Part shown: positions 1 to 5,540 of the stretch, in pieces | Numbering within the stretch: position 1 is the first letter of the stretch | Layout of the letters: each line of letters starts with the position of its first letter | DNA from: Candidatus Dormiibacter sp. | Lineage (GTDB): Bacteria > Chloroflexota > Dormibacteria > UBA8260 | Length of the DNA stretch: 8,356 nt | NCBI GenBank assembly: GCA_025450495.1 | Contig: JANWHI010000163.1 | Span: forward strand, 1 to 8,356 | Reading direction: 5' to 3' | Position numbers and translations under genes: made by a program | The notes under the pieces: generated by a model | The model's input: only the letters and a program-made list of their open reading frames with translations | What the model was told of the DNA's origin: nothing | The model's database searches: none

Positions 1-116
<116 letters not shown>

Positions 117-129
117 ATCTCTTTTTTTG
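117..129 (+). terminator. T-tract after 5S, probable rrn terminator
   Basis: Seven consecutive T (122-128) follow the 5S 3' end within a few bases. There is no separate hairpin between the 5S and the T run, so helix I of the 5S would have to act as the stem. Long T runs are rare in this GC-rich window. The convergent gene ends at 147, so termination here would limit read-through into its antisense strand. That this is the rRNA operon terminator is an inference from position. Confidence 0.5.
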
Positions 130-146
130 TTGCCCTAACGGTGCGC

Positions 147-575
147 CTATCGCCGGCGCCAGGTGGCCAGCAGGGGCGCCAGGGTCAGCGCCCCGATGGA
201 GCCGGCGAGAGCGTCGGGGTAGACGGAGAAGAGCGGCGCGATGTAGACGGCTCCCCCGGCCACGACCACGGTGCGCCAGAGTCGCGCCAGCGCCCAACGT
301 CGCCGCCAGAGGCCGAGCAGCACGCCGCCAACCAGCACGCCAGCGATCACCGACCACGGCTTCTGTGGTTGAAGTTGGGCGGCGATCACCAGCGCGCCGA
401 AGACGCCGTAGCGCCACATCAGACCCCAGACGACGTTGGGCAGCCAGGGACGTCGCCTCGCCGGCCGCAAAAGGGGCATCGGACGGCGCTGCGCCAGTGC
501 GTCGTGGCACCCCTGGCCGTACGCAAACCAGTCACGCTGGGAGCGGTCGTCGAGGACGCCTTGAGCCGCGGCCAT
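147..575 (-). CDS. Hypothetical small membrane protein, about four helices
   Basis: The 142-residue product is not from a family I recognise. Residues 1-45 are polar and Arg-rich. Hydrophobic segments follow at about 47-68, 73-90, 101-116 and 122-137, and the protein ends in Trp-Arg-Arg-Arg. Arg-rich loops (for example around 90-100) would face the cytoplasm by the positive-inside rule. The strong G/C preference at third codon positions supports coding. The start is uncertain: the ATG at 573-575 has no ribosome binding site and follows directly an in-frame TAG (576-578). Twelve in-frame codons before that TAG, from an ATG at 612-614, also look coding. The gene may therefore be a disrupted or mis-assembled longer one. 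It converges on the 5S rRNA. Confidence 0.6.
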   Translation of the reverse strand: MAAAQGVLDDRSQRDWFAYGQGCHDALAQRRPMPLLRPARRRPWLPNVVWGLMWRYGVFGALVIAAQLQPQKPWSVIAGVLVGGVLLGLWRRRWALARLWRTVVVAGGAVYIAPLFSVYPDALAGSIGALTLAPLLATWRRR

Positions 576-779
576 CTAGCGGCCGAAGGTGGCGAGGTCG
601 TCCGGGCGGCTCATGGTTTGGACCCAATGGGGTGACGGTGTTGAGGCTGCGAGCGACGCTGCGCGGTAAACGGCGGCGTGGTCTGCGAGGTTATCGGGTC
701 CGGTCGCCGAATCGACGGCCCACAGCGCTCGCGCCCGAACTCCGGCCCTGTGGGGCAGCGCCGGCGCCAGGACAAGGGG

Positions 780-785
780 TAATCT
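780..785 (+). promoter_or_regulatory. Candidate -10 box (TAATCT) for the hydrolase gene
   Basis: TAATCT fits the actinobacterial TANNNT -10 pattern. It would start transcription near 792 and leave a leader of about 47 bases before the ATG at 839. No -35 element resembling TTGACA is visible at the usual distance. This is a weak call because six-base matches of this kind occur by chance. Confidence 0.3.
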
Positions 786-828
786 GCAGCCTGGCCTCAA
801 CCCGTCTTCATCAGCCGCAGCTTGGTTG

Positions 829-835
829 GTGATCG
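829..835 (+). promoter_or_regulatory. Ribosome binding site of the hydrolase (GGTGATC)
   Basis: GGTGATC is fully complementary to the GATCACC that forms part of the conserved anti-Shine-Dalgarno tail of 16S rRNA. It is the right half of the ideal GGAGGTGATC. It ends three bases before the ATG at 839 and supports that ATG as the start. This contrasts with the three leaderless-type starts downstream. Confidence 0.5.
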
Positions 836-838
836 GAC

Positions 839-2257
839 ATGCGAAGCAGACGCCGCCTTCTTGCCCTCGCTGCCGCGGTGGCCATCGGGGCTCTGACCCT
901 TCCACCCCTCCGGGCTGAGGCCGGACCACCTCCGACGACCATCAACGGAACCTTCAACGATGGTGTCGGCACCGTGAATTACCTCATCGAGGTCCCCGCG
1001 TCGTGGAACCACACGCTGGTGCTCTACAGCCACGGCTATGTCACCCCGGGGCCGGTCAACCCGGCGCTGGACGTCGGTGACCCGGTCACCGGCAAGTGGC
1101 TCCTTGACCACGGATACGCACTGGCCGGATCGTCCTACAGCACCACCGGCTGGGCGATCCAGCAGGCGCTGCCTGATCAGATCCAGACCCTTGCAATCTT
1201 CAACACAAAGGTCGGGCATCCCACCCACACCATCGCCTGGGGGCACTCTCTCGGGGGGATCATCACGGCCGGGCTGATCCAGCAGTACCCGGGGACGTTC
1301 GACGCCGCGCTCCCCATGTGTGGAGTTGTCTCCGGCGGCGTGGGCACGTGGAACCAGGCTCTGGACAGTGCCTTTGCGTTCCAGCGACTGCTCGGGCAGG
1401 GGAGCGGGATCCAGCTGGTCAACATCACCAACCCCGCGGCCAACCTGGGCCTCGCTGAGGGCATCGCCGCCGCCGCGCAGGGCACAGCACAGGGCCAGGC
1501 ACGGCTCGCCCTGTCGGCCGCACTCGGCGACACCCCGGGCTGGTTCACGCCGTTGAGCGCGGAGCCGGCCGCCACCGCCTACGCCGCCCAGGAGGCCAAT
1601 CAGTACATGTGGGCGTCGCAGGTCGACTTCCCGTTCGCCTTTGCCCTGAGGGCCGAGCTGGAGACACGGGCCGGCGGCAACCCCTCCTGGAACACGGACG
1701 TCGACTACGAGACGCAGCTCGAGCGGTCGCCCAGCCGGGCTGAGGTGCGCGCGCTGTACAGGGCCGCGGGCCTCGACCTGAATGCCGACCTGGACGCGCT
1801 CAACGCCTCGCCGCGAATCCACAACAACGCGGCGTCGACGCGATACCTGGCGAACAACATCACCTTCAACGGCGATCTCGATATCCCAGTGCTGACCATG
1901 CACACCACCGGCGACGGGCTGGTCGTCAACCAGAACGAGCAAACCTATCGCGACGTTGTCACCGAGGCGGGCGACAGTTCGCTCCTGCGTCAGACGTACG
2001 TGCACCGCGCGGGGCACTGCGCCTTCACACCGGCGGAGACCATCACCGCATTCCAGACGTTGATCGGCCGGCTCAAGACCGGCCACTGGGACGACTCCAC
2101 TGATGCCAGCCTGATGAACACCAAGGCCGCCGCCCTCGGGCCGGAGGCCAATGTCTTCGCTGTCGGGCAGACCATCGTTCCCACCTCTGCGGCGTTCCTT
2201 CACTTCCGTCCGACCGTCTTCCTCCGGCCCTTCGAGCGCGGTGACGACCAGGGCTGA
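839..2257 (+). CDS. Secreted alpha/beta hydrolase (serine esterase/lipase-like)
   Basis: The 472-residue protein begins with a Sec signal peptide: the basic start MRSRRR, a hydrophobic core at 7-24, and a likely AEA cleavage site after residue 28. The mature part has alpha/beta-hydrolase hallmarks. These are a His-Gly oxyanion-type motif (SHGY, 64-67), the nucleophile elbow GHSLGG (135-140, Ser137), a probable acid in TTGDG (Asp359), and a His in AGHC (His393). The insertion between about 160 and 345 is Ala/Asn-rich and probably forms a lid or cap domain. The catalytic Asp and His are assigned from spacing and motif, not alignment. The likely role is extracellular hydrolysis of an ester or related bond; the substrate is unknown. 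The start is supported by GGTGATC upstream. A GC-rich hairpin follows the stop, so it is probably transcribed alone. Confidence 0.85.
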   Translation: MRSRRRLLALAAAVAIGALTLPPLRAEAGPPPTTINGTFNDGVGTVNYLIEVPASWNHTLVLYSHGYVTPGPVNPALDVGDPVTGKWLLDHGYALAGSSYSTTGWAIQQALPDQIQTLAIFNTKVGHPTHTIAWGHSLGGIITAGLIQQYPGTFDAALPMCGVVSGGVGTWNQALDSAFAFQRLLGQGSGIQLVNITNPAANLGLAEGIAAAAQGTAQGQARLALSAALGDTPGWFTPLSAEPAATAYAAQEANQYMWASQVDFPFAFALRAELETRAGGNPSWNTDVDYETQLERSPSRAEVRALYRAAGLDLNADLDALNASPRIHNNAASTRYLANNITFNGDLDIPVLTMHTTGDGLVVNQNEQTYRDVVTEAGDSSLLRQTYVHRAGHCAFTPAETITAFQTLIGRLKTGHWDDSTDASLMNTKAAALGPEANVFAVGQTIVPTSAAFLHFRPTVFLRPFERGDDQG

Positions 2258-2279
2258 TCTCGGCCTCGAAGCAGCCAAC

Positions 2280-2295
2280 CGGCGGGGGCCCGCCG
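2280..2295 (+). terminator. GC-rich hairpin after the hydrolase gene
   Basis: CGGCGGG (2280-2286) and CCCGCCG (2289-2295) are perfect inverted repeats separated by two bases. The folded form would have five or six pairs with a four- to six-base loop. The hairpin begins 22 bases after the hydrolase stop codon and 24 bases before the next -10 box. No T tract follows, so it would have to be one of the U-less terminators proposed for actinobacteria. It could instead be a chance GC palindrome. Confidence 0.4.
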
Positions 2296-2319
2296 TGCGC
2301 CTCCACCGCGGCCGCTCGA

Positions 2320-2325
2320 TAGACT
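2320..2325 (+). promoter_or_regulatory. -10 box TAGACT of a leaderless VOC-protein mRNA
   Basis: TAGACT matches TANNNT and ends exactly six bases before the GTG start at 2332, so transcription should begin at or next to the start codon. No ribosome binding site is visible before the GTG. The monooxygenase and MarR genes show the same geometry, which raises confidence above that of a single hexamer match. Confidence 0.55.
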
Positions 2326-2331
2326 CCACCG

Positions 2332-2751
2332 GTGGCTGATTCCCACCCGGGCGTCGTGCCCATGCTGGCGTACGAGGACGGCCCGGCTGCGCTCGAGTGG
2401 CTGGCCAAAGCCTTTGGCTTTCGCGAGCGCACGCGCATGACCGACGCCAGCGGCCGGCTCACCCATGGCGAGATGGACGCCGGCGATGGCCTGATCATGC
2501 TCGCCACTCCATCGCCGCGCTACGAGGGCCCCGCACATCATCGTCAGGGGTGCGCAGCCGCGGCGGCGTGGTCGGAGGTCCCGTACATCATCGACGGCGT
2601 GCTCGTGTACGTCGCGGACGTCGCCGCTCACTCCCGGCGAGCACAGGAGGCGGGCGCGCGCCTCCTCACCCAACCACAGACAGATGAGCACGGCACCCGC
2701 TACCGCGCGGAGGACCTCGAGGGCCACCGCTGGATGTTCATCGAACGCTAG
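2332..2751 (+). CDS. VOC-superfamily (glyoxalase/PhnB-like) protein
   Basis: The 139-residue product has the vicinal oxygen chelate pattern of two beta-alpha-beta-beta-beta modules. The first contains YEDGPAALEWLAKAFGF (14-30) and the HGEM strand near 45. The second contains LVYVADVAAHSRRAQEAGA and a terminal RAEDLEGHRWMFIE strand. It resembles the actinobacterial PhnB-like proteins usually annotated only as VOC family protein. The position where glyoxalases carry the first metal ligand (VVPML) has no His or Gln, so glyoxalase I activity is doubtful. Small-molecule binding, as in bleomycin-resistance-type members, is equally possible. The start is GTG with no ribosome binding site but a TAGACT box six bases upstream. 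It lies 43 bases before the monooxygenase gene, which has its own promoter. Confidence 0.83.
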   Translation: MADSHPGVVPMLAYEDGPAALEWLAKAFGFRERTRMTDASGRLTHGEMDAGDGLIMLATPSPRYEGPAHHRQGCAAAAAWSEVPYIIDGVLVYVADVAAHSRRAQEAGARLLTQPQTDEHGTRYRAEDLEGHRWMFIER

Positions 2752-2782
2752 GCGTAGCGGGCGGGGTCGGGGCACCGCCTCG

Positions 2783-2788
2783 GATAAT
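2783..2788 (+). promoter_or_regulatory. -10 box GATAAT of a leaderless monooxygenase mRNA
   Basis: GATAAT differs from TATAAT at its first two bases taken as a hexamer, but keeps the key A at position 2 and T at position 6. It ends exactly six bases (2789-2794) before the ATG at 2795. No Shine-Dalgarno sequence lies in that gap. The site decides the start codon: an alternative start 111 bases upstream would lie inside the VOC gene. Confidence 0.55.
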
Positions 2789-2794
2789 CGGCGG

Positions 2795-4087
2795 ATGAGC
2801 ACCGCAGGGGCGACTAAGCGCGTCTGCGTCGTCGGCGCGGGACCCAGCGGGATTGCGGCGGCCAAGGCCCTCACCGAACGTGGCCTCGACTTCGAGTGCT
2901 TCGAGCGACGCGCCTGCGTGGGCGGCCTGTGGGCGATCACCGATGGCGACGTCCAGGCGTCCTACCCGTCGCTCGAGTGCAACACCTCCAAGGGCCGTAC
3001 CCAGTTCTCCGACTTCCCCATGCCCAAGGATTACCCGGCCTACCCGCACAACCGGCAGATGGCGGCCTACTTCGACGCGTACGTCGATCACTTCGGGTTC
3101 CGCGACCGCATCCGGTTCAACAGGGAGGTGCGGCGGGCAACCCGCGCTCAGGACGGGGGCTGGGACGTCGAGGTGAACCCGGGCGGGGTGGCCCACTTCG
3201 ACGCGCTGGTGGTCGCCAACGGGCATCACCGCGAGCCGCGCTGGCCGGATCCTGCCTTTCCAGGTGAGTTCGATGGCCGGCAACTTCATGCCCACGACTA
3301 CGCGGGGCCCGATGATTTCGAGGGTGTGTCGGTGGTGGTGCTGGGCATGGGCAACTCCGCCATGGACATCGCGGTCGAGCTCAGCGGTGTGGCGGAAGCC
3401 GTGTATCTCGCCAGCCGGCGCGGTGCCCACATCGTTCCCAAGTTCGTGATGGGCCGGCCGATCGACATGTTCAACACCGCGCTGCCGGTCCCGTGGGCGG
3501 TCAAGCGCGCCCTCTTCAACCTGATCGTGCGGGGCACCATCGGTCGCCCGCAGGACGCCGGCCTGCCCACCCCCGATCACCGTCTTGGCGAGGCGCACCC
3601 GACCGTCAGCCAGACCATCACCGCGCGCGTTCGTTCCGGCGCGGTCGTCCCCAAACCGAACATCGCTGCGTTCGCCGGCACCACGGTGCGTTTCACCGAC
3701 GGTTCGTCGGTGGCGGCGGATGCCGTCATCTACTGCACTGGGTACAACGTCAGCTTTCCCTTCCTCGGCCGCGACGTCATGGATGTCGTCGACAACCGGG
3801 TGAGCCTGTTCCACCAGGTGTTCCCGCCCGACGTGCCCGGCCTCATGTTCATCGGGTTGGTGCAGCCTTTCGGGGCGCTCATGCCGGTGGCCCAGGCGCA
3901 GGCCGAGTGGGTCGCGGACCATCTCGCGGGTGGGTACACGCTGCCGTCTCGCAACGTGATGCTGGCGCAGATCGCCCGCGAGCGCGAGGCACGAGAGCGC
4001 CAATTCGTGGCGTCACCTCGACACACCATGGAGATCGACTTCTTCGCCTACCTGCGCGGGCTGCGCCGTGAGCGGCGTGGAGCGTAG
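2795..4087 (+). CDS. Flavin-containing monooxygenase (FMO family, class B)
   Basis: The 430-residue protein is a two-dinucleotide-fold flavoprotein. The FAD motif GAGPSG is at 14-19 with a following acidic FERR segment. The FMO fingerprint FxGxxxHxxxY is complete (Phe159, Gly161, His165, Tyr169). The NADPH-binding motif GMGNSA is at 184-189, and the ATGY-like element YCTGY at 313-317. Members use NADPH and oxygen to form a flavin hydroperoxide that oxygenates nitrogen, sulfur or sometimes carbonyl substrates in the cytoplasm. The fingerprint ends in Tyr, not Trp, which favours FMO over a classical type I Baeyer-Villiger enzyme. The substrate is unknown. The C-terminus (395-430) is Arg-rich. 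The chosen ATG gives a normal family N-terminus directly before the FAD motif and sits six bases after GATAAT. It ends 5 bases from the convergent SDR gene. Confidence 0.9.
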   Translation: MSTAGATKRVCVVGAGPSGIAAAKALTERGLDFECFERRACVGGLWAITDGDVQASYPSLECNTSKGRTQFSDFPMPKDYPAYPHNRQMAAYFDAYVDHFGFRDRIRFNREVRRATRAQDGGWDVEVNPGGVAHFDALVVANGHHREPRWPDPAFPGEFDGRQLHAHDYAGPDDFEGVSVVVLGMGNSAMDIAVELSGVAEAVYLASRRGAHIVPKFVMGRPIDMFNTALPVPWAVKRALFNLIVRGTIGRPQDAGLPTPDHRLGEAHPTVSQTITARVRSGAVVPKPNIAAFAGTTVRFTDGSSVAADAVIYCTGYNVSFPFLGRDVMDVVDNRVSLFHQVFPPDVPGLMFIGLVQPFGALMPVAQAQAEWVADHLAGGYTLPSRNVMLAQIAREREARERQFVASPRHTMEIDFFAYLRGLRRERRGA

Positions 4088-4092
4088 CCCCC

Positions 4093-4947
4093 TCAGAGGC
4101 GGTTGTCGCGGTCGGTGTCGATCCTCTCGCGGTACACCGCCTCGATCCGGCTGAGCCGGTCCGTGGCTCGGTCGAGCCGTGGAGACAGCGCCGACAGAAG
4201 CGCGCCGGCGCGCACCAGCGGTGACCCGACAAGGATCCGTCGCGGCCGCCGCGCGATGGCGCGGAGGACTGCCGCGACGACCGCGTCCGGTGTCACCGTC
4301 GAGGAGTCCACGAAGCGGTTGGCGGTCAGCCGGTCACTTGCGCGCGCCCACATGCCCACCCCCGTCACCGCGGCTGGACAGATCACCGTGGCGTGGACGC
4401 CGGTGCCATCGAGCTCTTTGCTCAGCGACGTCGAGAAGGCCACGAGCCCGGCCTTGGCCGTGTTGTACACGGCGTTGAACGGCACGGGTTTGATCCCGGC
4501 CATGGACGCGATGGTGATCACGTGGCCCTCGCCCCGCCGTTGCATCGCAGGGAGCAGTGCGTGGGTCAACAGCATCGTGCCGACCAGGTTGACGTCGAGC
4601 GCGTGGCGTATCTCTGCTCGCTCGACCCGGACGAATTCGCTCGCCCTCTCCACACCAGCGTTGTTGATGAGGATGTCCGGCACGATACCGAGCCTGCCGC
4701 ACAGGATGGAGATCAGCTCTCGGTCGTCGGGATCGGCGATGTCTGCCCCCAGGGTTTCCACGGCCAAACTCTCGCGGACATCGCCCAGCCCCTTCGTGTC
4801 GACATCGACCAGGAGCAACTGTGCTCCCTGCCGGTGCAGCTCTGTTGCGATGGCGACGCCGAGCCCGCCCGCTCCCCCCGTGATCACCACGGAGCGGCCG
4901 GACAGGCCCGCGATCACGCCCGCGGACTGCATCTCATCGGGCTGCAT
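4093..4947 (-). CDS. Short-chain dehydrogenase/reductase (classical SDR)
   Basis: The 284-residue protein has every classical SDR element. The cofactor motif TGGAGGLG is at 23-30, NNAG at 95-98, the conserved Asn in DVNLVG (Asn120), the catalytic Ser148 in ITIASMAG, and YxxxK with Tyr161 and Lys165. An Asp (Asp48) ends the second beta strand, which in the family favours NAD(H) over NADP(H). The tail from about 215 to 284 is longer than in the minimal 250-residue enzymes and holds a moderately hydrophobic stretch (237-256) and a charged end. This layout is common among actinobacterial SDRs acting on lipid or hydrophobic alcohols, but no substrate can be named. The ATG has GGAG (4954-4957 on the plus strand) six bases upstream. 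It is divergent from the MarR gene, which may regulate it. Confidence 0.92.
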   Translation of the reverse strand: MQPDEMQSAGVIAGLSGRSVVITGGAGGLGVAIATELHRQGAQLLLVDVDTKGLGDVRESLAVETLGADIADPDDRELISILCGRLGIVPDILINNAGVERASEFVRVERAEIRHALDVNLVGTMLLTHALLPAMQRRGEGHVITIASMAGIKPVPFNAVYNTAKAGLVAFSTSLSKELDGTGVHATVICPAAVTGVGMWARASDRLTANRFVDSSTVTPDAVVAAVLRAIARRPRRILVGSPLVRAGALLSALSPRLDRATDRLSRIEAVYRERIDTDRDNRL

Positions 4948-4953
4948 CCAGTG

Positions 4954-4957
4954 CTCC
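4954..4957 (-). promoter_or_regulatory. Ribosome binding site of the SDR gene (GGAG)
   Basis: On the minus strand GGAG lies six bases before the ATG at 4945-4947, the usual spacing. It supports this ATG over the in-frame one five codons later. A weak -10-like GAGAAT (4968-4973 read on the minus strand) would give a leader of about 13 bases and would overlap the MarR promoter on the other strand. Confidence 0.5.
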
Positions 4958-4963
4958 GAGCGT

Positions 4964-4982
4964 GTACATTCTCACCATGTCC
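4964..4982. promoter_or_regulatory. Imperfect inverted repeat, candidate MarR operator
   Basis: GTACAT (4964-4969) and ATGTCC (4977-4982) form an inverted repeat with five of six pairs and a seven-base spacer. The arms cover the -10 box and the start codon of the MarR gene and lie within 35 bases of the SDR start. MarR-family dimers commonly bind palindromes of about this size between divergent genes, including their own. Assignment as the operator is inferred from position; the arms are short. Confidence 0.35.
4965..4970 (+). promoter_or_regulatory. -10 box TACATT of a leaderless MarR mRNA
   Basis: TACATT fits TANNNT and ends exactly six bases before the ATG at 4977, with no ribosome binding site between them. 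The alternative in-frame GTG at 4962 immediately precedes and would be untranscribed from this promoter, so the ATG is the better start. It is the third case of the same geometry in the window. Confidence 0.6.
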
Positions 4983-5531
4983 CTGGAGGGTGTGCGCCTC
5001 GCCCGTGACGCGCTTGCAGACATCGAGCTGGTGGCGCAACTGCGCACCGCGTTCGCCGACGCCCAGTCGATCATGGGCCAGACGCTGGCCGAGTTCGGCC
5101 TCACCGAGCAGCGCTACCACCTCCTTCTCGTGGTAGCCGCCGGCGGCGCCGACGGCACCGTCCAGGGTGTGCTGGCGCGGGGGCTCCACTGTCCAGAGTC
5201 GCGGATCTCGCTGCTGGTCCGCGAGCTCAGCGATGCCGGCCTGGTGGACGCCGTTCGCGACGGCCCCGACAGGCGCCACGTGCGTGTCCGCACCACCTCG
5301 GCCGGTGACGGCACCCTCTCCCGCGCCATCGACGTCCAGCGCGATGCGCTGCACAGCCTCATCGCCAACCTCGAGGTCAGCGAGGTGACCCGACTCGCCG
5401 AGCTGGTGGCCCGGACCTACCTCGGCCTCGACCTCTCGGTCTCGGTGAGGACGTCCGACCAGACGCAACGGCCGATTCGCAAGCCGCGGCCTCGCCTCGC
5501 CGACCCTCTCGACGACGCTCAGACCGGTTAG
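4977..5531 (+). CDS. MarR-family transcriptional regulator
   Basis: The 184-residue protein has the winged helix-turn-helix layout of MarR. N-terminal dimerisation helices lie at about 5-38, and the GLTEQRYHLLL helix follows at 41-51. A recognition helix spans about 74-90 (PESRISLLVRELSDAGLV), and the wing holds the signature DGPDRRHVRVRTTSAG at 95-110. The C-terminal helices at 112-150 complete the dimer interface. Family members bind DNA as dimers and are usually released by small phenolic or other lipophilic ligands. After residue 155 there is a basic, proline-containing tail of about 30 residues that ordinary MarR proteins lack. The divergent SDR gene is the obvious candidate target, together with its own promoter. 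It ends nine bases from the convergent hpnA. Confidence 0.92.
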   Translation: MSLEGVRLARDALADIELVAQLRTAFADAQSIMGQTLAEFGLTEQRYHLLLVVAAGGADGTVQGVLARGLHCPESRISLLVRELSDAGLVDAVRDGPDRRHVRVRTTSAGDGTLSRAIDVQRDALHSLIANLEVSEVTRLAELVARTYLGLDLSVSVRTSDQTQRPIRKPRPRLADPLDDAQTG

Positions 5532-5540
5532 CAGCCGGCG

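Larger units (their letters stand above)
576..838. other. Divergent intergenic stretch, no supported gene
   Basis: This region separates the minus-strand membrane gene from the plus-strand hydrolase. The part next to the membrane gene (576-614) may be its interrupted N-terminus. The remainder, about 615-830, has open frames on both strands, but their third-position G/C bias is mixed and they encode no recognisable protein. It holds a perfect 10-base palindrome, gcgccggcgc (758-767), and the candidate hydrolase promoter and ribosome binding site listed separately. No tRNA or other RNA gene is visible. Confidence 0.4.

Noticed and set aside
758..767. Perfect palindrome gcgccggcgc, with an 11-base repeat (ccggcgccagg) also at 153-163
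   Set aside because: Short G/C-only palindromes and repeats are expected by chance at this base composition, and the second copy lies inside the membrane-protein coding end.
579..929. Minus-strand open frame upstream of the membrane gene as a separate protein
   Set aside because: Beyond the twelve codons next to the TAG the codon pattern is mixed, no motif is recognisable, and it runs into the hydrolase signal-peptide region on the other strand.
797..2329. Long minus-strand open frame (510 codons) across the hydrolase gene
   Set aside because: Its product has no recognisable motif and is Gly/Arg/Val-rich low-complexity, as expected opposite a high-GC gene. The plus strand encodes a complete hydrolase with signal peptide and catalytic motifs.
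2684..2794. Longer N-terminus for the monooxygenase, starting inside the VOC gene
   Set aside because: It would overlap the VOC frame by 68 bases and add an Arg/Ser/Thr-rich stretch foreign to the family. The ATG at 2795 sits directly before the FAD motif and six bases after GATAAT.
2738..4003. Long minus-strand open frame opposite the monooxygenase
   Set aside because: It is a shadow of the FMO codons; the product has no domain, while the plus frame has full FAD, FMO and NADPH motifs.
2795..4087. Classifying the flavoprotein as a type I Baeyer-Villiger monooxygenase
   Set aside because: The fingerprint ends in Tyr169 where Baeyer-Villiger enzymes of that type have Trp, so the FMO pattern fits better.
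4091..4099. CCTC-A-GAGG inverted repeat at the FMO/SDR junction as a bidirectional terminator
   Set aside because: The arms are four bases with a one-base loop, which cannot form a stable hairpin, and there is no T tract on either strand.
4962..4976. GTG start for the MarR gene five codons upstream
   Set aside because: It abuts the TACATT -10 box, so it would be outside a transcript made from that promoter. The ATG at 4977 has the same spacing as the other leaderless starts.
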